Source: Streptomyces sp. B3I8
Lineage (GTDB): Bacteria; Actinomycetota; Actinomycetes; Streptomycetales; Streptomycetaceae
Assembly: GCF_030816915.1 (NCBI RefSeq)
Contig: NZ_JAUSYN010000002.1
Coordinates: forward strand, 4,043,501 to 4,107,500
DNA length: 64,000 nucleotides
Direction of reading: 5' to 3'
A program made the translations under genes and the position numbers. A model generated the notes under the pieces. The model saw only the letters and a list, made by a program, of their open reading frames with translations, had not been told where the DNA came from and ran no database searches. Shown here in pieces: positions 1 through 9,083 of this stretch. Within the stretch, counting starts at the first letter, position 1; every line of letters begins with the position of its first letter.

Positions 1-133
1 CGAGGACCTGCTCGACCTGATCCGCGACGCCGGGTTCCGCCCGGTCGAGCGCAACACGCGCTACGAGATCATCCGCGAGTACGACGGCGCCGACCCGGCC
101 CGCCGCGACGAGCCCCAGCCGATGCGGGTGTGA
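1..133 (+). CDS. mqnE: Aminofutalosine synthase MqnE, C-terminal fragment
   Basis: Only the last 43 codons are in the window; the frame begins at base 2 and stops at the TGA at 131-133. The tail reads EDLLDLIRDAGFRPVERNTR and then a short polar end, which I recognise as the C-terminus of the radical-SAM enzyme MqnE. MqnE joins 3-[(1-carboxyvinyl)oxy]benzoate to adenosine to give aminofutalosine in the futalosine route to menaquinone. The catalytic Cys motif lies outside the window, so the call rests on this tail and on mqnA and mqnC lying 6-8 kb downstream. The stop overlaps the next start as GTGA, implying translational coupling. A different radical-SAM protein is possible but less likely. 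Confidence 0.7.
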   Translation, partial: EDLLDLIRDAGFRPVERNTRYEIIREYDGADPARRDEPQPMRV

Positions 134-666
134 GGCCGGCCGTGTCGCTGGACCTCACCCTGGACCCGGAGGTCACGCCCGCCCTCCGCAACGGCCTGCT
201 CACCCTGTGGACGGACGTGTCGAACTCGGGCGGCTCGGTCGGCTTCGTGCCGCCGGTGGGGCCCGAGGACATACGTCCGGCGCTGGTGCGGCACTTCGTC
301 GCCATGGCCGAGGGTCACACCCGGCTCCTCGTCGGCCGGGACGAGGCGGGCGAGACCGTCGCGGCGGCCTTCGTCGCCCGCAACACGCACCCGCTGATGC
401 GGCACTGGGTGTGGCTCCACACGGTGATGGTCCACCCGCGTCACCAGGGCCGCGGCCACGGGCGCGACCTGCTCGCCGCCGCCGAGCGGGCCGTGCGCCG
501 GATGCCCGGCATCGACGCGATACGGCTCACCTGCCGGGGCGGCACCGGCCTCGAACGGTTCTACGAAGGGTGCGGCTACAAGGAGGTCGGCCGGGTGCCC
601 GGCGCGATCCGGGTGGGCCCGGGGGACGACCGCGACGACATCACGATGCTCCGCGCCCTGGCCTGA
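130..666 (+). CDS. GNAT-family N-acetyltransferase
   Basis: A 178-residue protein with a single GNAT fold. The acetyl-CoA pyrophosphate loop is visible as QGRGHG at about residues 106-111, preceded by the usual beta-4 strand (LHTVMVHP). The substrate is unknown. The GTG at 130 overlaps the mqnE stop by 4 bp and gives full N-terminal coverage; a second in-frame GTG at 142 would shorten it by four residues. Overlap with mqnE places it in the same transcript, but nothing shows a role in menaquinone synthesis. A strong GC hairpin (677-715) follows the stop and probably ends the transcript. Confidence 0.85.
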   Translation: MRPAVSLDLTLDPEVTPALRNGLLTLWTDVSNSGGSVGFVPPVGPEDIRPALVRHFVAMAEGHTRLLVGRDEAGETVAAAFVARNTHPLMRHWVWLHTVMVHPRHQGRGHGRDLLAAAERAVRRMPGIDAIRLTCRGGTGLERFYEGCGYKEVGRVPGAIRVGPGDDRDDITMLRALA

Positions 667-676
667 CGGGGGCCCT

Positions 677-715
677 GTCCGACGGGGCCCCTCGCCCGAG
701 GGGCCCTTGTCGGAC
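677..715. terminator. GC-rich hairpin downstream of the GNAT gene
   Basis: GTCCGAC at 677-683 pairs with GTCGGAC at 709-715, and the interior GGGGCCCCTCG pairs with CGAGGGGCCC, leaving a very short loop. It starts 10 bp after the stop and has no U-tract, typical of Streptomyces terminators. Related GACGGGGCCC motifs recur just downstream at 731-755. Confidence 0.65.
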
Positions 716-914
716 CGGAACTCTCGGCCGACGGGGCCCTTGTCCGACGGGGCGGCGCCCGTCGAACCCGCCTGCGGTACCGGGGTGCGCGCGTGCTTCA
801 CTGGAGAGCACGGACGACGCCTTTGGCGATGTTCGCGCCGGAATGTTCGGTCGGCCGCCCGGCACACCGACACCTTCGAGACCGCGACACGTCGGAACGG
901 AAGAGTGGGTTGAG

Positions 915-1271
915 ATGCTCCGCTACACGCTGATGCGCCTAGGGATCTTCGCGGGCTGCCTCGTGGTCGTCTGGGGTCTCGTCGAGTCCGGCATCGTCCC
1001 GCGCGGACTCGGCGACTCCAACGGCATGTGGATCGCCCTGCTCGCGCTCGTGATCTCCGCGCCCATCAGCTTCGTGGTGCTGCGGGGCGAGCGGGACCGG
1101 GCCTCCGCGAACGTGGTGCGCCGGGTGGACCGGATGAAGGCCAACCTGGACGCCAACCGCAGCCAGGAGGACCTCGCCGACGAGGCCGTACGGTCCCGCG
1201 CCCAGTCCACCCGGACCGCCCCCGCCCAGCCCCAGGCTCCGGGCGGCCGGGCCCAGGAGCAGACCTCCTGA
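915..1271 (+). CDS. DUF4229 small membrane protein
   Basis: A 118-residue protein with two hydrophobic helices (about residues 8-25 and 37-56). They are followed by a basic amphipathic stretch (RGERDRASANVVRRVDRMKA) and a Gln/Ala/Pro-rich polar tail, the layout of actinobacterial DUF4229 proteins. Function is unknown; it is probably an inner-membrane protein with a cytoplasmic C-terminus. The ATG at 915 is the first start in the frame that gives the hydrophobic N-terminus; upstream codons of the same frame read as Arg/Gly-rich non-coding sequence. It stands alone between the hairpin at 677-715 and the TetR gene. The family call is from memory of the two-helix pattern. Confidence 0.75.
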   Translation: MLRYTLMRLGIFAGCLVVVWGLVESGIVPRGLGDSNGMWIALLALVISAPISFVVLRGERDRASANVVRRVDRMKANLDANRSQEDLADEAVRSRAQSTRTAPAQPQAPGGRAQEQTS

Positions 1272-1316
1272 ACCCCCGCCCGGGCCGCACCCGGGCACCT
1301 GCGCGAGTTCTGCAAC

Positions 1317-1322
1317 TACCCT
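1317..1322 (+). promoter_or_regulatory. -10 element (TACCCT) for a leaderless TetR gene
   Basis: TACCCT ends six bases before the ATG at 1329, too close for a ribosome-binding site, so the mRNA probably begins at the start codon. The -35 region is weak. This spacing favours ATG 1329 over the in-frame GTG at 1323. Confidence 0.5.
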
Positions 1323-1328
1323 GTGGCC

Positions 1329-1997
1329 ATGGGCGAAGTGAAGAGCAAGCGGATGCCGCGGGCCGTGCGTGAGCGGCAGATGCTCGACGCGGCCGTCCGT
1401 ACCTTCGGCCGACGTGGCTACCGCGGTGCCTCCATGGACGAGATCGCCGACCTCGCCGGGGTCTCCAAGCCGCTGGTCTACCTGTACCTGAACTCCAAGG
1501 AAGACCTCTTCACCGCCTGCATCCGCCGGGAGGCGGCGGCGCTCACCGCCGCCGTGCGCGCCGGTGTGGACCCCACGCTCCCCGCCGACCGGCAGCTCTG
1601 GGAGGGGCTGCTGGCGTTCTTCACGCACACCGCGGAGAACCCGGACGGCTGGGCGGTGCTGCACCTCCAGGCCCGTACGACGGGCGAGCCGTTCGCCGCC
1701 GAGGTGGGCGCGATGCGCGAGGAGATCGTCGCGTTCGTCACGCAGCTCATCGCGGACGCCTCCCGGGCCGGCCGCCGCGACCGGGAACTGCCCCGGCAGG
1801 AGGCCGCCGCGCTCGCCGAGGCACTGGTCGGAGCCGCCGAGTCGCTCGCGGCCTGGGCCAACACCACCCCCGGCATCCCGGCCCGGCAGGCCGCCGGCAC
1901 GCTGATGAACTTCGCCTGGGCAGGACTCGGCGGCCTGATGGAGGGCCGCCCGTGGACCCCGCCGGAGCGGACACAGGTGCCGGTCGGGGCGGGCTAG
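1329..1997 (+). CDS. TetR/AcrR-family transcriptional regulator
   Basis: A 222-residue one-component repressor. The N-terminal helix-turn-helix is clear at about residues 12-60 (ML-DAA-RTFGRRGYRGASMDEIA, then GVSKPLVYLYLNSKEDL), followed by an all-helical ligand-binding domain. Start ATG 1329 is preferred because a -10 hexamer sits six bases upstream. The stop TAG overlaps the stop of the convergent MaoC gene at the palindrome CTAG, so the pair is tail to tail. A lipid-related ligand is plausible because the neighbours are a hydratase and an acyl-CoA synthetase, and a 13-bp palindrome (3036-3048) between those two genes is a candidate target. Ligand and regulon are inferred, not shown. Confidence 0.9.
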   Translation: MGEVKSKRMPRAVRERQMLDAAVRTFGRRGYRGASMDEIADLAGVSKPLVYLYLNSKEDLFTACIRREAAALTAAVRAGVDPTLPADRQLWEGLLAFFTHTAENPDGWAVLHLQARTTGEPFAAEVGAMREEIVAFVTQLIADASRAGRRDRELPRQEAAALAEALVGAAESLAAWANTTPGIPARQAAGTLMNFAWAGLGGLMEGRPWTPPERTQVPVGAG

Positions 1998-2914
1998 CGT
2001 GGCATGACCGTGCCCGTGACGTGGAGCCGTTCGCCGGTGCGGAGTTGGAAGCGGCCGGTGGTGTCGCCCGCGTAGGTGACCGTGCCGGGGAGCGGCACCG
2101 GTGCCCTGAACTCCGCCCGTACGCGCACCGATTCCGCGACGGGCTGTTCGGCCAGGCAGCGGGCGACCGTCCACATGCCGTGCGCGAGAGGCCGCGGGAA
2201 GCCGAACGGGCGGGCGGTGAGCGGATGCAGATGGATCGGGTTGCGGTCGCCCGAGACCGCCGCGTACCGCCGCCCCACGTCCGCGCCGAGCCGCCACTGG
2301 GCCGTGGCGGGGAGCGGGGGCGGGGGAGCGGGGCGCGTGGCGGCGTCCGGCGGCGCGGCGGGGGTGCGGTGCCGGGCCAGATAGGTGCTGCGCGACTCCC
2401 AGACGAGGCGGCCCCCGGCCCGCGCCTCGGTCGCCACGGTGACCTCCGTGCCGCGCCGGTGCGGCGTCAGATCCTCTGCGTACACGGCCAGTTCGTACGC
2501 CGTGCCGGTGCGCAGCGTGCACCGCTGGGTGACTTCGAACGAGGTGTGCACGAGGCCGAGCAGCGGCAGCGGGAAGCGGCGGTCGGCCATGAGCCGCATG
2601 GCCGACGGGAAGGCGAGCACGTGCGGGTAGGTCACCGGCAACGCGTCGCAGCCGGTGGCGAACCCGCAGATCCGCTCGTACGCGGCGAGCCGGGCCAGGT
2701 CGATCCGCACCCCGGGCACCACCAGGCGAGTCCGGGGCGGCACGGCGCCCGGCCGGGGCCGGCGGAACGCCGAGAGCAGCGCCCCGCGGGCGAACGACGG
2801 GAGGAGCGCGGGCACGGAGGAGAGGGTGACGTCCGGGCGCGCGGCGGGGGTGCCGGGGTGCCGGGGGCCGGTCGGGTCGGGGGGATCCGGGTGGCCGGTG
2901 TCGGTGGTCTGCAC
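1994..2914 (-). CDS. MaoC-like (double hot-dog) dehydratase/hydratase
   Basis: A 306-residue protein with an N-terminal hot-dog-like half and a C-terminal MaoC half. The hydratase motif SGDRNPIHLH is at about residues 221-230, with the Asp and His of the enoyl-CoA hydratase-2 family, followed by FPRPLAHGMWT. It probably hydrates or dehydrates a fatty-acyl thioester in the cytoplasm. The GTG at 2914 is chosen because GGAG lies five bases upstream; the longer reading frame upstream has non-coding codon use. It converges on the TetR gene with overlapping stops and is divergent from the acyl-CoA synthetase at 3305, with which it may share an operator. Substrate chain length cannot be read from sequence. 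Confidence 0.82.
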   Translation of the reverse strand: MQTTDTGHPDPPDPTGPRHPGTPAARPDVTLSSVPALLPSFARGALLSAFRRPRPGAVPPRTRLVVPGVRIDLARLAAYERICGFATGCDALPVTYPHVLAFPSAMRLMADRRFPLPLLGLVHTSFEVTQRCTLRTGTAYELAVYAEDLTPHRRGTEVTVATEARAGGRLVWESRSTYLARHRTPAAPPDAATRPAPPPPLPATAQWRLGADVGRRYAAVSGDRNPIHLHPLTARPFGFPRPLAHGMWTVARCLAEQPVAESVRVRAEFRAPVPLPGTVTYAGDTTGRFQLRTGERLHVTGTVMPR

Positions 2915-3304
2915 GGGATCTCCGGGAACGTCGGGGAGGGAGACGACGGTCGACCAGGACGACGGCCGGCCATGATCCGGCTGCTCCCGGCAGGGTCGGC
3001 GGCGGGCGGGCGCGGCGGCTTGCCCAGGAGTCAGGTTACCGCCGGTAAGGGCTTGCGCGAAACAGCGTGCCGAAGGGAGAGGACGGCGCACGGTGGAACG
3101 CACACACCCCCGGCGCCGGACGCCCCCCGAAACACCACAAGGTCCACACCGCGCCGCAATACGATCACGAACGCGACGCCGGTGACGCCGGTGACGCCTC
3201 CGTGTCCGGCCGTGGCACGTCCCGCGGGGTGAACGCACCGGCCCCCGCGGCCCGTACCCGCACACGCAAGAGGTGTTTCGTCGCCGAACGCCCAGGAGCC
3301 GCTC
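2915..3304. other. Divergent promoter region between MaoC and acyl-CoA synthetase genes
   Basis: These 390 bp hold no convincing gene. They contain the palindrome at 3036-3048 and a short GCCGGTGAC direct repeat at 3178-3195. An AGGAG at 3293-3297 serves the GTG at 3305. Confidence 0.6.
3036..3048. promoter_or_regulatory. 13-bp perfect palindrome, candidate TetR operator
   Basis: TTACCGCCGGTAA has two 6-bp arms around one central base. It is about 120 bp upstream of the MaoC start and 257 bp upstream of the synthetase start. Size and symmetry suit a TetR-type dimer, and a TetR gene lies next to MaoC. Confidence 0.5.
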
Positions 3305-5368
3305 GTGTCCACCCCGCACCCCGTCTCACCCGTGCCCGCCGCCCACCCCGGTCCGGCCGCCGTCGGCCCCGATCCGTACGCCGCCCGGACCGATCCGTAC
3401 GCCGACCACGCCGGTCCGTACGCCGACCACGCCGGTCCGTCCGGCGCCGTGCCGGACCCCGATCGCGTCCGGGGTGGCGCTCCCGTGCTGGTGGAGCCGA
3501 CACTCAAACGGCTGGACGGTGTCGTCCGGGAGGTGTCGGTGCCGCCGCTGGCCGCCACGGTCACCCATGGCTCGCTGGCCGACATCCCCTTCGACAACGC
3601 CTCCGCCGCCCCGGAGGAAACCGTTCTGCGGCGCCGTACGACTGCCGACGGCAAGTCCGGTGGCTGGAGCTGGAGCGACGTGCCGGCGGCGCGCTTCGCC
3701 GCCGAGGTGCTCGCGGTGGCGAAGGGGCTGATCGCCGAGGGACTCGCCCCCGGCGACCGCATCGCCGTCATGGCGCGCACGACGTACGAGTGGACCCTGC
3801 TGGACTTCGCCGCCTGGGCGGCGGGCCTCGTCACGGTGCCGATCTACCCCACCTCCTCGCCCTTCCAGGCCCGCTGGATCCTCCAGGACTCCGGCGCGGT
3901 CGCCCTGGCCACCGAGACGGCCGCGATGGCCGCCGCCCTCGGCCCGGAACGCGACCGGCTCCCCGACCTGCACCACCTCTGGATCCTCGACAAGGGCCAC
4001 CTCGACCGGCTCGCGGAGCGGGGCCGCGACGTGCCCGACCAGGAGGTCGGCGTCCGGCGCGGCGTCCTCGGCCCGGACTCGCTGGCCACCCTCGTCTACA
4101 CCTCCGGCACCACCGGGCGGCCCAAGGGCTGCGCCCTGACCCACGGCAACTTCCTCGCGGAGGTCGACAACGCGGTGGAACTGCTCCACCCGGTCTTCCG
4201 GGCGCAGCACAGCGAGGAGCCGTCGGTCCTGCTGTTCCTGCCGATGTCGCACGTCTTCGGCCGGATGGTCGCCGTCGCCTGCCTGCGCGCCCGCGTCACC
4301 CTCGGGCACGCGCCCAGCCTGCGCACCGAGGACCTGCTGGCGGACCTGGCCGGCTTCCGGCCGACGTGTCTGCTGGCCATCCCGTACATGCTGGAGAAGG
4401 TGTTCCACTCGGCCCGCGCGAAGGCCGAGTCGGGCGGTCGGGCCGGCTCCTTCGACCGGGCCGCCTCCGTCGCCGAACGGTACGGGGAGGCGGCGGAGGC
4501 CCGGCAGCACGGCACCGGCGGGCCCGGCCGGGCGCTGCGGGCGGCCCGGGCGCTCTACGACCCCCTGGTCTACCGCCGCATCCGCGCCGCCATGGGCGGC
4601 AGGGTCCGGTACCTCATCTGCGGCGGCTCGCCGCTGGGCCGCCGGCTCGCCGCGTTCTACGCCGGCGCCGGCATCCAGATCTTCGAGGGGTACGGCCTGA
4701 CGGAGACGACCGGGGCGGCCACGGTGACACCGCCGCTGCGGCCCCGGCTCGGCACCGTCGGCTGGCCGCTGCCGGGCACGCGGGTGCGGATCGCGGCCGA
4801 CGGCGAGATCCTCCTCGCCGGCCCCCATGTGTTCCGCGGCTACTGGGATCCGCACGCCGGCGGGGTCGTCCCGGGCACCTCCGACGGCTGGCTGCCGACC
4901 GGGGACCTCGGCGCCCTCGACGACGAGGGGCACCTGACGATCACCGGCCGCAAGAAGGAGATCCTGATCACCGCGGGCGGCAAGAACGTCGCCCCGGCAC
5001 CGCTGGAGAACTGGCTGCGCTCGCACCCGCTGATCTCCCAGTGCATGCTGCTCGGCGACCGCCGCCCGTTCGTCGCCGCGCTGCTCACCCTGGACCGGGA
5101 CGGCATCACCCACTGGCGCCGTATGAACGGCAAGCACGGCGTCCCGCCGGAACTCCTCCTGGACGACCCCGATCTGCACGCGGTCCTCCAACGCGCGGTC
5201 GACGAGGCCAACCGCCTGGTCTCCCGCCCCGAATCCATCCGCCGCTTCCGCGTCCTTCCCGGCGACTTCACGGAGGCGGCGGGCCACCTGACCCCGACGA
5301 TGAAACTCCGCCGCGCGCGGATCTCCCAGGACTACGCCCGGGAGATCGAGGACCTGTACGCCGTCTGA
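3305..5368 (+). CDS. Long-chain fatty-acyl-CoA synthetase (AMP-forming, FadD type)
   Basis: A 687-residue member of the adenylate-forming (ANL) superfamily. It activates a fatty acid with ATP to acyl-AMP and transfers it to CoA. The phosphate-binding loop YTSGTTGRPKG is near residue 264, the adenine-binding motif GYGLTETTG near 462, the hinge TGDLGALDDEGHLTITGRKKE near 530-550, and GGKNVAP near 558. The GTG at 3305 has AGGAG eight bases upstream. Residues about 20-45 are low complexity because of a 21-bp tandem repeat; they lie before the conserved domain, so a later start cannot be excluded. It is divergent from the MaoC hydratase and followed by a strong terminator. Confidence 0.92.
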   Translation: MSTPHPVSPVPAAHPGPAAVGPDPYAARTDPYADHAGPYADHAGPSGAVPDPDRVRGGAPVLVEPTLKRLDGVVREVSVPPLAATVTHGSLADIPFDNASAAPEETVLRRRTTADGKSGGWSWSDVPAARFAAEVLAVAKGLIAEGLAPGDRIAVMARTTYEWTLLDFAAWAAGLVTVPIYPTSSPFQARWILQDSGAVALATETAAMAAALGPERDRLPDLHHLWILDKGHLDRLAERGRDVPDQEVGVRRGVLGPDSLATLVYTSGTTGRPKGCALTHGNFLAEVDNAVELLHPVFRAQHSEEPSVLLFLPMSHVFGRMVAVACLRARVTLGHAPSLRTEDLLADLAGFRPTCLLAIPYMLEKVFHSARAKAESGGRAGSFDRAASVAERYGEAAEARQHGTGGPGRALRAARALYDPLVYRRIRAAMGGRVRYLICGGSPLGRRLAAFYAGAGIQIFEGYGLTETTGAATVTPPLRPRLGTVGWPLPGTRVRIAADGEILLAGPHVFRGYWDPHAGGVVPGTSDGWLPTGDLGALDDEGHLTITGRKKEILITAGGKNVAPAPLENWLRSHPLISQCMLLGDRRPFVAALLTLDRDGITHWRRMNGKHGVPPELLLDDPDLHAVLQRAVDEANRLVSRPESIRRFRVLPGDFTEAAGHLTPTMKLRRARISQDYAREIEDLYAV
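3374..3436 (+). repeat. 21-bp tandem repeat inside the acyl-CoA synthetase gene
   Basis: Two identical 21-bp copies (3395-3415 and 3416-3436) follow one degenerate copy (3374-3394). They encode DPYAART, then PYADHAG twice, in the poorly conserved N-terminal extension. Confidence 0.8.
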
Positions 5369-5469
5369 CACCGTGCGCCCCGGCCGGGCGCCCCCGCCCG
5401 ATGCGGCCCCCCGGCCACACGTGGCACCGGGGGCCCGCGGCCCCCGCCCAGCGGCCGGAGGCAAAAGGC

Positions 5470-5503
5470 AGGAGCCCCTGCGCCGATGGCGCGAGGGGCT
5501 CCT
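5470..5503. terminator. Bidirectional terminator between acyl-CoA synthetase and cold-shock genes
   Basis: AGGAGCCCCT at 5470-5479 pairs perfectly with AGGGGCTCCT at 5494-5503, with further CGC/GCG pairing inside. It lies between two convergent genes and can serve both strands. Confidence 0.85.
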
Positions 5504-5540
5504 TGGGTACTGCTCGTCGGGTCCGGATCGGGCCGAGGAC

Positions 5541-5744
5541 TTACATGGGGGTGACGTTCTCCGCCTGCGGGCCCTTGGGACCCTGCGTGACGTCGAAGCT
5601 CACCGCCTGGTTCTCCTCAAGCGAACGGAAGCCGTTCGCGTTGATCGCGGAGTAGTGGACGAAGACGTCCGGGCCGCCGCCTTCCTGGGCGATGAAACCA
5701 AAGCCCTTTTCGGCGTTGAACCACTTCACGGTTCCGGTAGCCAT
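5541..5744 (-). CDS. Cold-shock domain protein (CspA family)
   Basis: A 67-residue single-domain nucleic-acid chaperone. RNP1 (KGFGFI) and RNP2 (VFVHYSAI) are intact and the protein begins [18 protein letters not shown], the standard bacterial Csp sequence and length. These proteins bind single-stranded RNA and DNA and melt secondary structure. The ATG at 5744 has AAGGAGG four bases upstream. A strong -10 (TAGGCT) far upstream gives a leader of about 150 nt containing a stable hairpin, like other cold-shock mRNAs. It converges on the acyl-CoA synthetase gene across a terminator and is divergent from mqnA. Streptomyces carry several paralogues; I do not assign a specific name. Confidence 0.96.
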   Translation of the reverse strand: MATGTVKWFNAEKGFGFIAQEGGGPDVFVHYSAINANGFRSLEENQAVSFDVTQGPKGPQAENVTPM

Positions 5745-5837
5745 AAGCCCTCCTTGGGCCCAAAGGGTCGCCCTGCTCCAGAACCCTGCGATTGTGAAAA
5801 CTGAATGCCGCACAACTGCATACGTCTGAAAACGACG

Positions 5838-5868
5838 AGAGCCTGCGGTTACATGCTCCGCAGGCTCT
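5838..5868 (-). promoter_or_regulatory. Leader hairpin of the cold-shock mRNA
   Basis: AGAGCCTGCGG and CCGCAGGCTCT form a perfect 11-bp stem with a 9-nt loop, about 95 nt before the ATG. On the minus strand it is followed by CGTCGTTTTC, so it could act as an attenuator or a temperature-sensitive structure. The rest of the 5745-6078 gap holds the divergent promoters. Confidence 0.55.
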
Positions 5869-5902
5869 GTACTGCAAGGAAACCAAACTGCAACTTGCTG
5901 CG

Positions 5903-5930
5903 AGCCTAGCACGCAGACACCGGGACGCAA
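5903..5930 (-). promoter_or_regulatory. Promoter of the cold-shock gene
   Basis: On the minus strand TTGCGT (5930-5925) and TAGGCT (5908-5903) are separated by 16 bp, a HrdB-like arrangement. Transcription would start near 5897 and give a leader of about 150 nt. Confidence 0.5.
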
Positions 5931-6066
5931 CAGGGAGCAAGATCACGTCACTCGGATGTTTGAAGAGTGTCGTAGAGGGGTTGACCGAGAGGGCCCGAAA
6001 ACTCGCCCCGTACCAGGCCGGCCCCGGTGCCGTACCCCCAGGAACCGGCCCTCGGCCGACGGGGTC

Positions 6067-6924
<858 letters not shown>

Positions 6925-7021
6925 CCGCCCGCACCGGCCGACCGCACTTCGGCGCCCCCACCGCCCCTCGGCACCCGTCCCCCGGCCGCTCCACGCCCGC
7001 CGCCCCGCCCGGCGCTCTACT

Positions 7022-7759
7022 GTGTGGGGCGTGGATGCCGTGGGGTGGGCGGTCGTGGTTGTCGCCGGTCTGTGGGGGGCGGGCGCGGGCGCCCTGGTGC
7101 CCCGGTTCGCGTACCGCCTGTCGGTGGCGGCGGGCGAGCCGTGGCGTGACCGTTGCCCGGGCGGGCACCGCATCGGCGGCTGGCTCGGCCCGGCGCGCTG
7201 CCCGGAGGACGGGGCGTACGGTCCCGGGAGCGCCCTCGTGTGCGCCGTGACCGCCCTGGCGTGCGCGGCGCTCGCGCTCGCCACCGGAACCCGCCCCGAA
7301 CTCGCCGTGTGGCTGCTGCTCGCCCCCGCCGGCGTGCTGCTGACGATCGTCGACTTCCGGGTCCAGCGGCTGCCGGACGTGCTCACCCTCCCGCTCGCCG
7401 TCCTCGCGCCCGCCCTGCTGGGCGCGGTGGCCGTCCTGCCCGAGCACGCGGGCCACTGGCGCACCGCGCTGCTCGGCGCGCTCGTCCTGGGCGCCGGGTA
7501 CTTCCTGCTCTTCCTGGTCAACCCCGACGGCATGGGCTTCGGCGACGTCAAACTCGCCCTGGGCCTCGGTGCCGTGCTCGGCTGGTACGGCTGGGGGACG
7601 GTGGTGCTCGGCACCTTCGCCGGCTTCCTCCTTGCCGGCCTCTACGGTCTCGCCCTCGTCCTCGCCCGCCGGGCCACCCGCCGCACGGCCATCCCCTTCG
7701 GCCCGTTCCTGCTCGCGGGCGCGTACGCGGGGCTGCTGATGGGGGCGTACGCGGCGTAG
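7022..7759 (+). CDS. Prepilin peptidase, A24 (TadV/GspO) family
   Basis: A 245-residue polytopic membrane aspartic protease. The two catalytic aspartates of the A24 family are present: IVDFRVQRLPD at about residues 107-117, and GFGDVKL at about 172-178. Seven to eight hydrophobic segments surround them. There is no CxxC-containing methyltransferase domain, so it resembles short actinobacterial leader peptidases that process Flp or type IV-like prepilins. No pilin genes are visible here. The GTG at 7022 is the longest reading; a GTG at 7031 seven bases after a TACTGT element (7018-7023) would be leaderless and may be the true start. Confidence 0.85.
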   Translation: MWGVDAVGWAVVVVAGLWGAGAGALVPRFAYRLSVAAGEPWRDRCPGGHRIGGWLGPARCPEDGAYGPGSALVCAVTALACAALALATGTRPELAVWLLLAPAGVLLTIVDFRVQRLPDVLTLPLAVLAPALLGAVAVLPEHAGHWRTALLGALVLGAGYFLLFLVNPDGMGFGDVKLALGLGAVLGWYGWGTVVLGTFAGFLLAGLYGLALVLARRATRRTAIPFGPFLLAGAYAGLLMGAYAA

Positions 7760-7861
7760 GACCGGCCCGAGGACCGGCCCAGGGCGCCCGGGCAACCCGG
7801 AGGACCCCTGGCGTACGCTGGACCGGTCCGCCCCCACCCCTGGACGAAAGGGACACCCCCG

Positions 7862-9061
7862 GTGACCGAGAAGGCCGACCTTCAGCCCGTCCTCGACCGT
7901 GCGGCCGCGGGTGGACGCATCACCCCCGAAGAGGCTCTCGCGCTCTACCGCGACGCACCCCTGCACGCCCTGGGCGCCGCCGCGGACTCCGCCCGTCGCC
8001 TCAAGTACGCCGGTGTCGAGCACATCGCGACGTACATCATCGAGCGGAACATCAACTACACGAACGTCTGTGTGACGGCGTGCAAGTTCTGCGCCTTCTA
8101 CGCCGCCCCGAAGGACACCGCCAAGGGCTGGACGCGCGACCTCGACGACATCCTGCGCCGCTGCGCGGAGACCGTCGAACTCGGCGGCACGCAGATCATG
8201 TTCCAGGGCGGCCACCACCCGGACTACGGCGTCGAGTACTACGAGAAGCACTTCGCGGCCATCAAGAAGGAGTTCCCCCAGCTCGTCATCCACAGCCTGG
8301 GGGCGAGCGAGGTCGAGCACATGGCCCGCATCTCGGGGGTGACGGTCGAGGAGGCGATCACCCGCATCCACGCCGCCGGCCTCGACTCCTTCGCGGGCGC
8401 CGGCGCCGAACTGCTCCCGGAGCGGCCGCGCAAGGCGATCGCCCCGCTGAAGGAGTCCGGCGAACGCTGGCTGGAGATCATGGAGGCCGCGCACCGGCTG
8501 GGCGTGGAGTCCACCTCGACGATGCTGATGGGCACGGGCGAGACCAACGCCGAGCGGATCGAGCACCTGCGCATGATCCGTGACGTGCAGGACCGCACGG
8601 GAGGCTTCCGCGCGTTCATCCCGTACACCTACCAGCCCGAGAACAACCACCTGAAGGGCCGCACCCAGGCCACGCTCTTCGAGTACCTGCGGATGATCGC
8701 CATCGCCCGCCTCTTCCTGGACAACGTCCGGCACATCCAGGGCTCCTGGCTGACCACCGGCAAGGAGGTCGGCCAACTGTCGCTGCACTACGGCGCGGAC
8801 GACCTCGGCTCGATCATGCTGGAGGAGAACGTCGTCTCCTCGGCCGGCGCCAAGCACCGCTCCAACCGCCTGGAGATCATCGATCTGATCCGCCGGGCGG
8901 GCCGCGTCCCGGCGCAGCGCGCCACGACGTACGAGCACCTCGTCGTGCACGACGACCCGGCGAACGACCCGGTCGACGAGCGCGTCGTCTCGCACATCTC
9001 GTCCACGGCGATCGCGGGCGGCACGGCCCACCCGGAACTGAAGCTGCTGGCGTCCAACTGA
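7862..9061 (+). CDS. mqnC: Cyclic dehypoxanthinyl futalosine synthase MqnC (radical SAM)
   Basis: A 399-residue radical-SAM enzyme that cyclises dehypoxanthine futalosine to cyclic DHFL in menaquinone synthesis. The cluster-binding motif is CVTACKFC, with Cys at 70, 74 and 77, followed by AFYAAPKDTAKGWT. HHPDYGVEYY and GAGAELLPERPR are characteristic of MqnC rather than MqnE. The GTG at 7862 has GAAAGGG upstream at suitable spacing. A possible -10 (TACGCT, 7814-7819) gives a leader of about 35 nt. The next gene starts 23 bp after the stop and is probably cotranscribed. Confidence 0.95.
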   Translation: MTEKADLQPVLDRAAAGGRITPEEALALYRDAPLHALGAAADSARRLKYAGVEHIATYIIERNINYTNVCVTACKFCAFYAAPKDTAKGWTRDLDDILRRCAETVELGGTQIMFQGGHHPDYGVEYYEKHFAAIKKEFPQLVIHSLGASEVEHMARISGVTVEEAITRIHAAGLDSFAGAGAELLPERPRKAIAPLKESGERWLEIMEAAHRLGVESTSTMLMGTGETNAERIEHLRMIRDVQDRTGGFRAFIPYTYQPENNHLKGRTQATLFEYLRMIAIARLFLDNVRHIQGSWLTTGKEVGQLSLHYGADDLGSIMLEENVVSSAGAKHRSNRLEIIDLIRRAGRVPAQRATTYEHLVVHDDPANDPVDERVVSHISSTAIAGGTAHPELKLLASN

Positions 9062-9083
9062 CGCCGGGGGAGGGCGCGGACCC

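Noticed and set aside
939..2522. A 527-codon minus-strand frame across the DUF4229 and TetR genes
   Set aside because: It opposes genes with clear domains and encodes compositionally biased, motif-free protein.
3374..3436. A CRISPR-like array
   Set aside because: The repeats are directly adjacent in-frame 21-bp units without spacers, inside a coding sequence.
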